Below are positions 14,540 to 23,158 of a stretch of 36,154 bases of DNA, in pieces. The position numbers were made by a program, and so were the translations under genes. The stretch is from Actinophytocola sp. Its GTDB lineage: Bacteria > Actinomycetota > Actinomycetes > Mycobacteriales > Pseudonocardiaceae. Below the pieces are notes generated by a model. The model saw nothing but the letters and a program-made list of their open reading frames with translations, did not search any database and had not been told where the DNA came from. The stretch lies in assembly GCA_009377385.1 (NCBI GenBank), contig WHUD01000034.1, positions 1-36,154 on the forward strand. The letters are read 5' to 3'. The first letter of the stretch is position 1; each line of letters opens with the position of its first letter.

Positions 14540-17266
14540 TCAACCGAGCAGGTTGCGCCGCCGGGCTTCGTTCACCGACTCCTGCCGCCTTGTCACGCCC
14601 AGCTTGGTATAGACACCCTTCAGGTACCACTTCACCGTGTTGACGGTGACGCCGAGCCTCCGGGCGATCTCCTTGTTGGACAGGCCGTGATCGAGCAGGC
14701 GAACGATGTCGATCTCGCGTGCGGTCAGCGGTTCCTCCGGCAGCCTGCCACCGTTGTCGCCGCCCTGCGCCACAGCCGCCGTCGTCGACCGGCTCGCCAC
14801 CAGGATCCGCGTGAGGTAGCCGTTGGACACCGGAGGCAGTCCTTCTGGCCAGCGGTCGAGCCTGATCGCCTCGCTCAGTTCCCCCACCATCCGCACGACG
14901 ACCAGCCCGGCGTCGACGAACGTGCGCAACAGCCCGGACCGTTCGCCTGCGACGAGCGTCGGGACAAGCGCCTGGAATGCCTCGTCCGCCCTGCCAGCCA
15001 CCCACAGTCCGGCGGCAAGGTCGATGCGGGCGAGCACGGTGGCGTGCGGCCGCGCTGCCGGGGTGACCTCTTCGTAGACCTCGCTCAGCAGGCGCAACGC
15101 CGGGTCGACGTCGCCCGAGGCCAACAGGACCCTTGCCCGTGTCGCACGCCATCGCTGGCTCACCACCGCCGCAAGGTTCTCGTCGAGGCCGGAAAGGTCG
15201 GGGCGGCGTGCCAGCAGATCGGCTGCCTCCGCCTGCCTGCCGTGTTCGAGGTGGAACCGCACGCGCTGATCCATGACGGCGGCTCGCAGCCGGTGCAGTC
15301 CGAGGTGGCTCGCGGTGAGATCGCCTTCGTCAATTACCGCCCACGCGCCGGGTGTGTCGTCGCGGAGTGCCTTGACCCTGGCGAGGGTGACATAGGTGGC
15401 GATCATGAAGTCCGCGACACCGCTCTCCGCGCCAAGCTCGTGGCTCTCTTCGAGCAGCTCTTCGGCACGATCGAGGTCGTCGCGCTCGTAGCGCACCAGC
15501 CCGAGCAGGGCGCCCGCCAGCCTGGCCGCGTGGGAGCGCCGCCCGATCGCGCGCTGCGCGAGCTCGCGGCCCTTGTGAAAAGAGCGTTCGGCATCGGCGA
15601 TGTCGAGCAGTTCCCACGCGGCGATGCCGTCGAGGCAGTGGCCGTACACGGCGGCGAATGGCCCGGTCCGTGCCTGGAACGCCCGCGCCCACCGCTGCAC
15701 GGCCCGTCCCGCGTCGAACTCGAAGAATTGCAGGTGCAGGAACGTCTTGGCGTTGGCGGCGACCGCGACGACCCACGGCCGGTAGGCCGTCGGCTCGCTC
15801 AGGCATGGTTCGATGAGCGGATCGGCGCCCGCGATCCGGTCGCCGTAGCCGTCGATACAGGCCTGGATGACGTCGGCTTCCACCGACAGCGCGAGGTCGT
15901 CGCCCTCGCCATCCTGCGCCGCCGCGCGCACGTGGTCGAGCGCGATCTCGGCCGACTGTTCGTGCTGCAACAGGCAGTTCGCCCACGCGAGCGCGAGCTG
16001 GAGCCGGGGCCGCTCTGTGAGCAGGTGCGGTGGCAGCAGACTGACCAGTTTCAGCAGGGTGGACATCCTGCTGTTCTCGACAAGGCTCATCGCATCGTGC
16101 TCGACCAGGTCGACCGCCCTGGACTCGTCGTCGGCCGCGAGCGCGTGGCTCACCGCCTCAGTGGTCATGCCGTTCGCCGCGAACCAGGCGGAGGCAACCT
16201 GGTGCAGGATGACCGCCCGGCCGTGATGGTCCCGTTCGAGGCGCTTACGCAGGTAGTCGGCGAACAGGTGGTGGTAGCGGAACCACTTCCGATCGGCGTC
16301 GAGCGGGCGCAAGAAGAGATCTCTGCGTTCCAGATCTTCCAGAATCGACTGGCAGCGCGGCTGGCCGCTGAGGGCGGACGCGAGATCCGCGCACAGCCGA
16401 TCGCAGATGGAGGTGGTCAGCAGGAAATCCAAAATGTCAGGTGGGAGCACGTCGAAGACGTTCTCGGCCAGGTAGTCGCCGATCGACCGGTGTCCGCCGG
16501 AGAAGCTCTTCACCAGCGTGTCCGGGCGCTCGGCGTTGCGCAGCGAGAGGGTCGCCAGCTGGAGGGCGGCCGCCCAGCCGTCCGTGGTCAGCCAGAGCCG
16601 TTCCAGGTCGTCCTGGCTCAGCGGGAGCATGTTGATATCGCGGAGGAAGACGTTGGACTCCTCCTGGTTGAACCGCAGCAGCTCGGCGTTGATCTCGGTC
16701 ACCTGGTTCGCCACTTTCAGCCTGCCGACTGGCAGGGTGAAACTGCGGCTTGTGACAACGAAATGCAGGTTCTCCGGGCCGAAGTCCAGCAGGTACTCCA
16801 GTACCGATGCCGCTTCCGTGTCGTCGACGAGGTGCCAGTCGTCGAGCACGACGGTGAGTTCGGTACCGCTGTTCGAGATGCGGTTGACCAGTTCGGACAG
16901 CACGTAGCGCTGGGCTTCTTGGTTGTTCTCCTCGACAAGGTCGAAGGTCTCCGGCGCAAGGGCTGGCGCGACCCGGTGCACGGCTTCGATGAGCCTCGCG
17001 AGAAACCACAGCGCGTCGTTGTCGTCGCGGTCGAGGCTCAGCCAGGCCACCGGGAAGTGCTCGCGCCGCAGGACCCGTTCCCATTGCACCGCGAGCGTCG
17101 TCTTGCCGAAGCCTGCCGGGGCGTGAATCAACGTGAGCCGCCGTGACCTGCCGGAGCGCAGCACGTCGATCAGCCGCGCGCGGTCTACGAGGTCACCGAT
17201 GTAGGTCGGCGTCTGGAACTTCGTGCATGCCGACGTTGACTTGACTGCGGTGGCTCTGCCGTCCAT
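14540..17266 (-). CDS. MalT-like (LAL-type) LuxR-family transcriptional regulator
   Basis: A 908-residue regulator. Near the N-terminus is an AAA/STAND-type ATPase with Walker A APAGFGKT at about 49-56 and a Walker B LTVVLDDWH. A long helical repeat region of the TPR kind fills the middle. A C-terminal LuxR helix-turn-helix carries LTAREIDIVRLLDHGLSNKE and NTVKWYLKGVYTKLGV. The family binds a signal metabolite and ATP, oligomerises and activates promoters. The start is set by GGAGG at 17275-17279, eight bases before ATG 17266; earlier in-frame starts at 17374 and 17422 add a low-complexity Asp/Gln/Pro segment. It converges on the mce operon with a 13-base gap and diverges from the nitronate monooxygenase gene, a possible target. 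Confidence 0.88.
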   Translation of the reverse strand: MDGRATAVKSTSACTKFQTPTYIGDLVDRARLIDVLRSGRSRRLTLIHAPAGFGKTTLAVQWERVLRREHFPVAWLSLDRDDNDALWFLARLIEAVHRVAPALAPETFDLVEENNQEAQRYVLSELVNRISNSGTELTVVLDDWHLVDDTEAASVLEYLLDFGPENLHFVVTSRSFTLPVGRLKVANQVTEINAELLRFNQEESNVFLRDINMLPLSQDDLERLWLTTDGWAAALQLATLSLRNAERPDTLVKSFSGGHRSIGDYLAENVFDVLPPDILDFLLTTSICDRLCADLASALSGQPRCQSILEDLERRDLFLRPLDADRKWFRYHHLFADYLRKRLERDHHGRAVILHQVASAWFAANGMTTEAVSHALAADDESRAVDLVEHDAMSLVENSRMSTLLKLVSLLPPHLLTERPRLQLALAWANCLLQHEQSAEIALDHVRAAAQDGEGDDLALSVEADVIQACIDGYGDRIAGADPLIEPCLSEPTAYRPWVVAVAANAKTFLHLQFFEFDAGRAVQRWARAFQARTGPFAAVYGHCLDGIAAWELLDIADAERSFHKGRELAQRAIGRRSHAARLAGALLGLVRYERDDLDRAEELLEESHELGAESGVADFMIATYVTLARVKALRDDTPGAWAVIDEGDLTASHLGLHRLRAAVMDQRVRFHLEHGRQAEAADLLARRPDLSGLDENLAAVVSQRWRATRARVLLASGDVDPALRLLSEVYEEVTPAARPHATVLARIDLAAGLWVAGRADEAFQALVPTLVAGERSGLLRTFVDAGLVVVRMVGELSEAIRLDRWPEGLPPVSNGYLTRILVASRSTTAAVAQGGDNGGRLPEEPLTAREIDIVRLLDHGLSNKEIARRLGVTVNTVKWYLKGVYTKLGVTRRQESVNEARRRNLLG

Positions 17267-17469
17267 CTGTGAAGCCTCCGTAGTTCGCCTGACCCCGGGT
17301 GCGGGCGCATCTTCAGCTTGCGGTTGTCCGGACTGCTCGTCGTCGCGTCCGTCGTCTGCCCTGTCCGCAAGCATCGTGCGTGTCCTATCAGCTGTTGGCT
17401 TTGGTTGAACCGCACAAATCAAACGTGGCCTTTCGTGTCAGCGGGATATGCAGCCTGCTGCGCTGGATC

Positions 17470-17497
17470 TTTACCGTAACGCCATGTGCCGGGTAAA
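17470..17497. promoter_or_regulatory. Dyad TTTACC-N16-GGTAAA upstream of the nitronate monooxygenase gene
   Basis: TTTACC at 17470-17475 and GGTAAA at 17492-17497 are exact complements, with centres about two helical turns apart. They lie 19 bases before the ATG at 17516 and in the space shared with the divergent MalT-like gene, so they could be the binding site of a dimeric regulator. The rest of the 17267-17515 interval holds no recognisable gene. Function is inferred from symmetry alone. Confidence 0.3.
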
Positions 17498-17515
17498 CGC
17501 GACTGCGAGGTGTGG

Positions 17516-18513
17516 ATGGACCTGCGAGATCGGCTGAGCATGGCGCATCCCGTAGTGCAGGCGGGGATGGGCGGTGGCCTCGCCGTGCCGAGTTGGCGGC
17601 TGCGGTGTCGAACGCGGACGGGCTCGGCACACTGGGCATTATGCCGCCCGCCCAACTGGCGCACGAGATCCGGCGTTTCCGGGAGCTGGCGCCCGGCAGG
17701 CCGCTCGCGGTGAACCTGCTTGTGCCGTTCCTGCGGCGAGCACATGTGCGGGTCTGTGTCGAGGGCGACGTCGACGCGGTGGTGCTGTTCTTCGGGTTCG
17801 CCGCGCAGGCGGTCGCGGCGCTGCGGAACGCGGGCATCATGGTGTTGCACCAGGTCGGCGAGGTCACCGAGGCCCGCAAGGCGGTTGCGGACGGAGCCGA
17901 CGGCCTGATCGCACAGGGCACAGAGGCGGGTGGTCACCTGCGTGCGGTGTACCCGCTGCGCACGGCATTGCCGAGAATCCTTTCGGTAGCAGAAGGACGC
18001 CCGGTGCTGGCAGCGGGTGGTGTCTCGGATGCGGAGGGTGTGCGGGAACTGATGGACGCGGGCGCGGATGCCGCCGTGGCAGGCACCCGGTTCCTACTGA
18101 CCGAGGAATGTCACGCACATCCTCTCTATCAGGCTCGCGTGCTTGGTGCGCGCACGACATTGCAGACCGAGTTGTTCGGGTTCGGATGGCCAGCACGGCA
18201 TCGGGTGGTACCTAACGCGGCGACCGACCGCTGGTGCGCGTCACACCCTGCCGGACCGCGAGCGGTGCTCGCGGTCAACAACCGCACGCCTCGGCTTGGC
18301 AGCGCCGTACCGCTGGGTGCGCTACGCACGATGGCAGTGCTGCAACATCCCCGTGCCCCGCTCTTCGGGCCGGGGCCCGCGCTGCGTGGCATGCCGGAAC
18401 GTGTGGTGGACGCGACCGCTTTGTACGCGGGGCAGGGCGCGGGCCAGATCCGCTCGGTCGTGCCTGCCGCTGTCGCCGTGCGGCAGCTGGCAGGCCTTGC
18501 CCCAACGCCGTGA
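17516..18513 (+). pseudogene. Nitronate monooxygenase-like gene with a frameshift near its start
   Basis: The product is an FMN-dependent nitronate monooxygenase (2-nitropropane dioxygenase family), which oxidises alkyl nitronates. The first 25 codons (MDLRDRLSMAHPVVQAGMGG) match the family N-terminus, including the QAGMGG loop. At about 17585-17593 the frame changes: the continuation AELAAAVSNADGLGTLGIM is only readable one frame over. Restoring one base in CCGAG would join the frames as VPELAAAV. The second part keeps LIAQGTEAGGH, VLAAGGVSDAEGV and FGFGWPARHRVVPNAA. Otherwise the length (about 332 residues) is normal, so this is either a recent one-base deletion or a sequencing error. A GTG at 17512 opens the second frame but gives an unrelated N-terminus. 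Confidence 0.75.
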
Positions 18514-18539
18514 CCTCGGCCCCAACGCCGTGACCTCGG
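18500..18539. repeat. Perfect 20-bp tandem duplication across a stop codon
   Basis: CCCCAACGCCGTGACCTCGG occurs at 18500-18519 and again directly at 18520-18539. The first copy contains the TGA stop (18511-18513) of the nitronate monooxygenase gene; the second repeats the last codons and stop just outside it. Slippage duplication is the simplest origin. Two other genes in the window have similar duplications at their 3' ends. Confidence 0.9.
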
Positions 18540-18546
18540 TGGTCTG

Positions 18547-18583
18547 TCGCCGCAGGCATCGGCCGGAGCCGTGCCTGCGGCGA
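18547..18583. terminator. Bidirectional terminator-like hairpin between convergent genes
   Basis: TCGCCGCAGGCA (18547-18558) pairs perfectly with TGCCTGCGGCGA (18572-18583). Inside the loop CGGC (18560-18563) can pair with GCCG (18568-18571), extending the stem with a one-base bulge. It lies between the plus-strand nitronate monooxygenase gene and the minus-strand saccharopine-dehydrogenase-like gene, where transcription from both sides must end. There is no long T-tract, as is common in high-GC actinobacteria. Confidence 0.75.
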
Positions 18584-18607
18584 AAGAGCCACGAGAAGCG
18601 CGATCGG

Positions 18608-19738
18608 CTACGGCACGATCCGGGTCACCTCCGGCGGGGCCATCAGGCCGAATGACTGCAGCACGCCGAGCAGCTCCCGGTGGTCGAACGCCTGGCACGC
18701 CGATGCGAACCCCGTCCTGCGTGGCGTGCCGTGCACAAGGTGATGCGCGGCGAACGCCTGCATCAGACCGGTCTGCTTGTAGTTGCAGGCACCGCGCAGC
18801 ACGCAGTGGGCGCGACCGAGTGGGCCGGACGCATGCACCGAGTCGACCGAGATGTTGACGCGCTGGTTCTCGCGCGGCGGCATCTCGCTGCGGACGGCGA
18901 GCGCGGTGTCGGTGAGCGCTTTGAACTTCTCCTCATCGGGCAGCGAGCCGATCTGTTCGAGCGCCTCTGCCACGATCTGCGGCACACCCTGCATCAACTG
19001 CCGGTCGAACAGGCCACCGAGCACCTTCACGTTGGTCACCCTCGGGTCCTGCTTGAACCAGACCGGATGCGACGTGCCGCCCCACGGCAACGCCAGCCCC
19101 GTCTCGTGCTGACCCGGCACCGCGAGCTCGTAGATCGTGCCGTCGGCTGGCCACTCGACGTACTCGTTCTGCTCGAGGTAGTACGCCTTCGACATCGCCG
19201 CGTTGACCAGGATGGTCTGCGTCGACGCGACCGTCGGGAAGCCCTTCCAGAACACCGCCATGTCCAGGGTGTCGAGGGCGGGTGTCTCGAGGCAGATGTT
19301 GGCCGCGATCTCGCCGGTGGTGTACATCTGCGCGATGCCTGGCGAGAGCAGCAGGCCGCGCTCCGCCATGCGTTCGCCGTACACCTCGTCGCATGTGATC
19401 ACCCAGTCCTGCTCACCGGTGGTGTCCGTGTAGTGGGTGCCTGAGTTGATGCAGGCCTCGACGACATCAGGGCCGTACTTCGAGAACGGCCCGACGGTGT
19501 TGCAGACGACCCGCGCATCGGCGAAGAGATCCGTCAACGCCTCGACCGAGTGCTCCACCTGCACGACGTCGTAGCTCGCCGTCTCGATCCCTGGAACGCC
19601 CTGCATCGCGTCGTTGATGCGGTCCTTGTTCCGGCCTGCCGCGATGAAGGGCAGGTTGTACTCGCGAAGGAACTCCGCGACGAGGCGTCCGGTATAGCCA
19701 CTGGCGCCGTAGATGACGACCGGCTTGTTCGTAGTCAC
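18608..19738 (-). CDS. Saccharopine dehydrogenase-like NAD(P)-binding oxidoreductase
   Basis: A 376-residue protein with an N-terminal Rossmann fold; the nucleotide loop GASGYTG is at 11-17. The motif NTVGPFSKYGPDVVEACINS followed by YTDTTGEQ is typical of the saccharopine-dehydrogenase/trans-acting enoyl-reductase superfamily. The start is GTG (MTTNKPVVIYGASG), only a few bases before the Rossmann strand. It lies 29 bases after the acyl-CoA synthetase gene on the same strand, so the pair is one transcript, suggesting reduction or dehydrogenation of an acyl or related substrate. A second member of the same superfamily is encoded at 26132-27262. The substrate is not known. Confidence 0.78.
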   Translation of the reverse strand: MTTNKPVVIYGASGYTGRLVAEFLREYNLPFIAAGRNKDRINDAMQGVPGIETASYDVVQVEHSVEALTDLFADARVVCNTVGPFSKYGPDVVEACINSGTHYTDTTGEQDWVITCDEVYGERMAERGLLLSPGIAQMYTTGEIAANICLETPALDTLDMAVFWKGFPTVASTQTILVNAAMSKAYYLEQNEYVEWPADGTIYELAVPGQHETGLALPWGGTSHPVWFKQDPRVTNVKVLGGLFDRQLMQGVPQIVAEALEQIGSLPDEEKFKALTDTALAVRSEMPPRENQRVNISVDSVHASGPLGRAHCVLRGACNYKQTGLMQAFAAHHLVHGTPRRTGFASACQAFDHRELLGVLQSFGLMAPPEVTRIVP

Positions 19739-19767
19739 CAGATCTCACTTTCTCTCGTGGGAAACAC

Positions 19768-21333
19768 TCAGTTGACCGCGCGGTCACGGGCGCCCCAGTA
19801 CGTGGAGCGCAGCGCGGGTTTGTCGTGCTTGCCGACCGCGGTGAGGGGAATCGCGGCGACGCGATCGACGGTTTTCGGGGCGAGCACGCCGCCCTTGCGC
19901 TCCTTCACCCAGCTGATGAGCTCGTCCGGCCGCACGGGAACATCGGGGTCGGTGACGACGACGGCCTTGACCGCCTCGCCCCACTTCTCGTCGGGCACGC
20001 CGATGACACAGGCGTCACGCACCGCGGGATGGGCGAACAGGGCCGCCTCGACTTCTTTCGGGTAGACGTTGAAACCGCCCGAGATGATCATGTCCTTCTT
20101 GCGGTCGACGATGTAGACGAAGCCGCGCTCGTCGACGCGAGCGATGTCGCCGGTGCACAACCAGCCGTCGCGCAACGTCTCGGCGGTCTCATCGGGCCGG
20201 TTCCAGTACCGCGACATCACGTGCGGGCCGCGTGCGGCGATCTCGCCAGGCTCGCCTGCCTGCACCTCGGCGAGGTCGTCGCTGACGATGCGCAGGTCGG
20301 CGATCGCCACCGGCCGCCCGCAGGAGGTCAACGGCTCGAGGTCGCCGGAAGCGACCGCGGCGGCGTGGTCGCTCTTGCGCAGCACGGTGAGCTGGTTCGG
20401 CGCCTCGGTCTGGCCGTAGAGCTGGGCGAATATCGGACCCAACCGGTCGATGGCCTGCATCAGCCGCTGCTGGCCGATCGGCGAGGCGCCGTAGACCACG
20501 GTGGCGAGCGATGAAAGATCGACACCGTTACTTGGCACGCTGTCTAGCAGCACGTAGAGCATGGTCGGCACGAGTAGCGTCGCCGAGACGCGGTTCCGCT
20601 CGATGCTGTCGAGCAGGTGCTCCGGGTCGAACCCACCGAGGATCACGTTGGTGCCGCCGCGCAGCCACACCGGTAGCACGAACGCGCCGCCTGCGTGAGT
20701 CAACGGCGCGACATGGGCGAACACGTCGCGCTCACCGAGGCCGAGCTCCAGCATCTCGCTGAACAACGCCGCGATGAAACTCCGGTGGCTGTGCACCACC
20801 CCCTTCGGCCTGCCGGTGGTGCCACCGGTGTAGTAGATGCCGAACATGTCGTACGGCGACACCACCGGCATCCCGGGGCCGTCCGGGTACTCGAGCCGGA
20901 GTCGTGGCAAGGACACTCCATCGGGCAGGACCGCGTCGTCGTCGACGCAGACCAGCGACTCGATGCCGAGCTCGGCCTGGATCTCGGTGGTGCGGTCGGC
21001 GTGCTCGGCGTCGTGTACCAGCACCCGCGCACCTGAGTCCTGGACGATGTAGGTGTGGTCGGCGACGCCGAGCTTGGCGTTCAGCGGCACGACGGCCAGC
21101 CCGGCCCACAATGCGCCGTAGTAGACGTCGAGCAGTTCCGGCCGGTCGGCCATCAGGATCGCGACCCGATCGCCGGGTAACAGGTCGAGCCCGAGCAGTG
21201 CGCGGCCGGATCGCCTGATGCGGCTGATCTGCTCGTGGTAGGTGATGCGCTGCGAACCGTGTACGACGGCGGTTTCCGGCCCGTACATCAGCGCGCATCG
21301 CTCGACCAGACTACCGATGGTGTGGTGCAACAT
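19768..21333 (-). CDS. Acyl-CoA synthetase / AMP-dependent ligase
   Basis: A 521-residue adenylate-forming enzyme that activates a carboxylic acid to its AMP ester and then to the CoA thioester. Motifs: P-loop YYTGGTTGRPKG at 167-178, YGQTE at 306-310, TGD at 394-396, the hinge and FNVYP motif (DRKKDMIISGGFNVYP) at 410-425, and catalytic Lys502 in TAVGKHDK. This is the normal length for long-chain or aryl acyl-CoA ligases of the FadD type. The start at ATG 21333 has GGAGG ten bases upstream; a longer in-frame reading would overlap the divergent SDR gene and is a shadow. It forms an operon with the downstream saccharopine-dehydrogenase-like gene and diverges from two SDR genes. The acid substrate cannot be named. 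Confidence 0.92.
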   Translation of the reverse strand: MLHHTIGSLVERCALMYGPETAVVHGSQRITYHEQISRIRRSGRALLGLDLLPGDRVAILMADRPELLDVYYGALWAGLAVVPLNAKLGVADHTYIVQDSGARVLVHDAEHADRTTEIQAELGIESLVCVDDDAVLPDGVSLPRLRLEYPDGPGMPVVSPYDMFGIYYTGGTTGRPKGVVHSHRSFIAALFSEMLELGLGERDVFAHVAPLTHAGGAFVLPVWLRGGTNVILGGFDPEHLLDSIERNRVSATLLVPTMLYVLLDSVPSNGVDLSSLATVVYGASPIGQQRLMQAIDRLGPIFAQLYGQTEAPNQLTVLRKSDHAAAVASGDLEPLTSCGRPVAIADLRIVSDDLAEVQAGEPGEIAARGPHVMSRYWNRPDETAETLRDGWLCTGDIARVDERGFVYIVDRKKDMIISGGFNVYPKEVEAALFAHPAVRDACVIGVPDEKWGEAVKAVVVTDPDVPVRPDELISWVKERKGGVLAPKTVDRVAAIPLTAVGKHDKPALRSTYWGARDRAVN

Positions 21334-21362
21334 CGTCCGGCGTCCTCCGAGTGAGTCGACAA

Positions 21363-21376
21363 TTTCCCTCGGGAAA
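21363..21376. promoter_or_regulatory. Putative operator TTTCCC-TC-GGGAAA between divergent operons
   Basis: A perfect dyad with six-base arms and two-base spacer lies 29 bases upstream of the acyl-CoA synthetase ATG and 113 bases upstream of the SDR ATG, in the shared 156-bp control region. A similar but imperfect TTTCTC-TCGT-GGGAAA is at 19750-19765, just upstream of the next gene on the minus strand. Such a short AT-rich palindrome stands out in this GC-rich DNA and could bind a repressor of both operons. No local regulator is assigned to it. Confidence 0.4.
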
Positions 21377-21477
21377 AACGCTATGAGCGCGTCGCACCCG
21401 GTCCAATGTCGATGTGTCACACCATTGCCGGTGCCGATGCGCGGTTTTCGACATTCCACGTCGCGGAAGCGGATTCC

Positions 21478-21483
21478 TAGCCT
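21478..21483 (+). promoter_or_regulatory. Possible -10 element for a leaderless SDR transcript
   Basis: TAGCCT ends six bases before the ATG at 21490, which would put the transcription start on or next to the start codon. The SDR gene has no clear ribosome binding site, which fits leaderless translation, common in actinobacteria. No good -35 was seen at the right distance, so confidence is low. Confidence 0.25.
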
Positions 21484-21489
21484 GAATGC

Positions 21490-22254
21490 ATGCTCTCTGA
21501 CCTCAACAACAAACGCGCTCTGATAACTGGTGCCGCGCAAGGGATCGGTCGTTCCATCGCCGAACTCTTCGTCCAGCGCGGCGCACGCGTCGTCCTCGCC
21601 GACATCGACGAGGAACAGGTGAAGAAGACCGCGGCCGATCTCGGCACCGCCGCCGTGCCGGTGAGCTGCGACGTCACCGACGGCGAACAGGTCGCCTCGG
21701 CCGTCGCCACCGCCGTCTCGGAGTGGGGCGGGCTCGATATCGCGGTCAACAACGCCGGGATCGAGATCGCGAAACCGCTGGTGGAAACGCCGGACGACGA
21801 GTACGACCAGCTGATGGCGATCAACATCAAAGGCGTCTTCCTCGGCGTCAAACACCAGACGCCTGCCCTTGCCGCATCGGGTGGCGGCGCGATCATCAAC
21901 ATGGCCTCGGTCGCGGGGCTCGGCGGGGTGCCGCTGCTCGGCGTCTACGGCGCGTCCAAAGGGGCGGTCATCCGGATTTCGCAGACCGCGGCGCTCGAAC
22001 TGCGCGACGCCGGAATCAGGGTCAACGCGGTGTGCCCGTCATTCATCGACACCGACATGGTCAACCGCCTCGTCGAGCCGTTCGAATCCGCGACCGGCGC
22101 GAATTTCGGTGACGTCGTCGCGATCAAACAGCAACGTCTCGGCACGACCGTCGAGGTCGCCGAAATGGTCGCTTTTCTGGCATCCGACGACGCGCGTTTC
22201 ATCACCGCGTCCCATTACGTCCTCGACTGCGCACTGAGCGGGAGTTTGTTCTGA
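21490..22254 (+). CDS. SDR-family NAD(P)-dependent oxidoreductase, first of pair
   Basis: A 254-residue classical short-chain dehydrogenase. The nucleotide motif TGAAQGIG is at 13-20, NNAG at 87-90, and the catalytic set is Ser140, Tyr153 and Lys157 (YGASK). Asp38 in LADID after the second strand suggests preference for NAD(H). The C-terminus ends VLDCALSGSLF, where most relatives have a V-D-G-G motif, so substrate binding or the oligomer interface may differ. The stop overlaps the next SDR gene by one base. Together with the divergent acyl-CoA synthetase it probably acts on a hydroxy/keto acyl or steroid-like compound; this is from context only. Confidence 0.9.
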   Translation: MLSDLNNKRALITGAAQGIGRSIAELFVQRGARVVLADIDEEQVKKTAADLGTAAVPVSCDVTDGEQVASAVATAVSEWGGLDIAVNNAGIEIAKPLVETPDDEYDQLMAINIKGVFLGVKHQTPALAASGGGAIINMASVAGLGGVPLLGVYGASKGAVIRISQTAALELRDAGIRVNAVCPSFIDTDMVNRLVEPFESATGANFGDVVAIKQQRLGTTVEVAEMVAFLASDDARFITASHYVLDCALSGSLF

Positions 22255-23015
22255 TGACCGAGCTGCTGAAAGACAAGATCGCCATTGTCACCGGTGGCGC
22301 CAAAGGACTGGGCAGGGCCGTCGCCACGTCGCTCGACGCGGCAGGTGCCACTGTCGTCGTCACCGACAGCGACGGTGACGGCGCGCAGGCCGTCGCGGCC
22401 GAGCTGGTGCACGGCGAAGGCGCGACCTGCGATGTGCGCGACGACGACCAGGTCGAGGAGCTGCTTGGGTGGGTGACGCAGCGGCACGGTTCGGTCGACA
22501 TCATGGTGGCCAACGCCGGAATCGCCACGGTCGCCCCGATCACGGAGATGCCGGTGGAGGAATGGCGTTCGGTGCTGGCGGTCAACCTCGACGGTGTCTA
22601 CTCGTCGGTGCGCCACGCGGGACGCAGCATGGCGGGCAACGGCGGCGGCGCGATCATCACGATGGCTTCGATCACCGGCTTCTCCGGCTCGCCGCTCATC
22701 TCGCACTACGCGGCGGCGAAGGCGGGGGTGATCTCGCTGACCAGGACTGCGGCGGTCGAATGGCGCGACCACGGCGTGCGCGTCAACGCGATCTGCCCCG
22801 GCTGGATCGGCACCGACCTGGTCTACGACCGCGTGCCGCAGTTCGAGGGCGCGCTCGGCATCGACTTCGATGCCCTGATCACGCAGAAGCAAGGGCGGCT
22901 CGGCACCGTAGACGACGTCACCCCGCTCGCCGTGTTCCTCGCGTCGGAGCGGTCCCGGTTCTGCAGCGGCTCGACGTTCGTCGTGGACGGTGGGATGGAC
23001 GCCGCGCTGGTCTGA
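22254..23015 (+). CDS. SDR-family NAD(P)-dependent oxidoreductase, second of pair
   Basis: A 253-residue classical SDR with TGGAKGLG at 13-20, NAG at 87-89, Ser139, Tyr152 and Lys156 (YAAAK), and the usual C-terminal FVVDGGMD. Asp38 in VTDSD suggests NAD(H). It resembles the preceding SDR in order of motifs and in the KQ-x-RLGT segment before the C-terminus, so the two are likely an old tandem duplication. The ATG overlaps the previous stop by one base (TGATG). The two may oxidise and reduce successive positions of one substrate or form a hetero-oligomer. Confidence 0.9.
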   Translation: MTELLKDKIAIVTGGAKGLGRAVATSLDAAGATVVVTDSDGDGAQAVAAELVHGEGATCDVRDDDQVEELLGWVTQRHGSVDIMVANAGIATVAPITEMPVEEWRSVLAVNLDGVYSSVRHAGRSMAGNGGGAIITMASITGFSGSPLISHYAAAKAGVISLTRTAAVEWRDHGVRVNAICPGWIGTDLVYDRVPQFEGALGIDFDALITQKQGRLGTVDDVTPLAVFLASERSRFCSGSTFVVDGGMDAALV

Positions 23016-23057
23016 CGGCCGCGCAGGTCCGCCGCCGCCGACGCCGGTGTCGCGCTA

Positions 23058-23095
23058 CCCGGTGGACCGTTCGGGTGGGCGAACGGTCCACCGGG
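23058..23095. terminator. Bidirectional terminator-like hairpin with a perfect 16-bp stem
   Basis: CCCGGTGGACCGTTCG (23058-23073) and CGAACGGTCCACCGGG (23080-23095) are exact complements around a six-base loop, GGTGGG. It lies between the second SDR gene (stop at 23015) and the convergent PucR gene (stop at 23140), where both transcripts must end. This is the longest uninterrupted stem in the window. Confidence 0.85.
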
Positions 23096-23116
23096 CAGAA
23101 CACGTATTGCGGTCCG

Positions 23117-23158
23117 GCTCAGCCGGTGGTGTCAACCGCTCAGCCGATGGCGTCAACC
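23117..23158. repeat. 21-bp tandem direct repeat across the PucR gene stop
   Basis: GCTCAGCCGGTGGTGTCAACC at 23117-23137 is followed at once by a copy at 23138-23158 that differs at two positions (shown here only in part: GCTCAGCCGATGG). The second copy holds the stop codon (23140-23142 on the minus strand) and last codons of the PucR gene; the first repeats them beyond the stop. This parallels the duplication at 18500-18539. Confidence 0.8.

Noticed and set aside
14324..17146. A 940-codon plus-strand open frame
   Set aside because: It is antisense to the MalT-like regulator, whose ATPase and LuxR motifs are clear. The frame has no domain resemblance and is a product of high GC content.
19773..19786. 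Perfect 14-bp palindrome TGACCGCGCGGTCA
   Set aside because: It lies within the last codons of the acyl-CoA synthetase gene and has no loop, so it is neither a good terminator nor in a promoter position.
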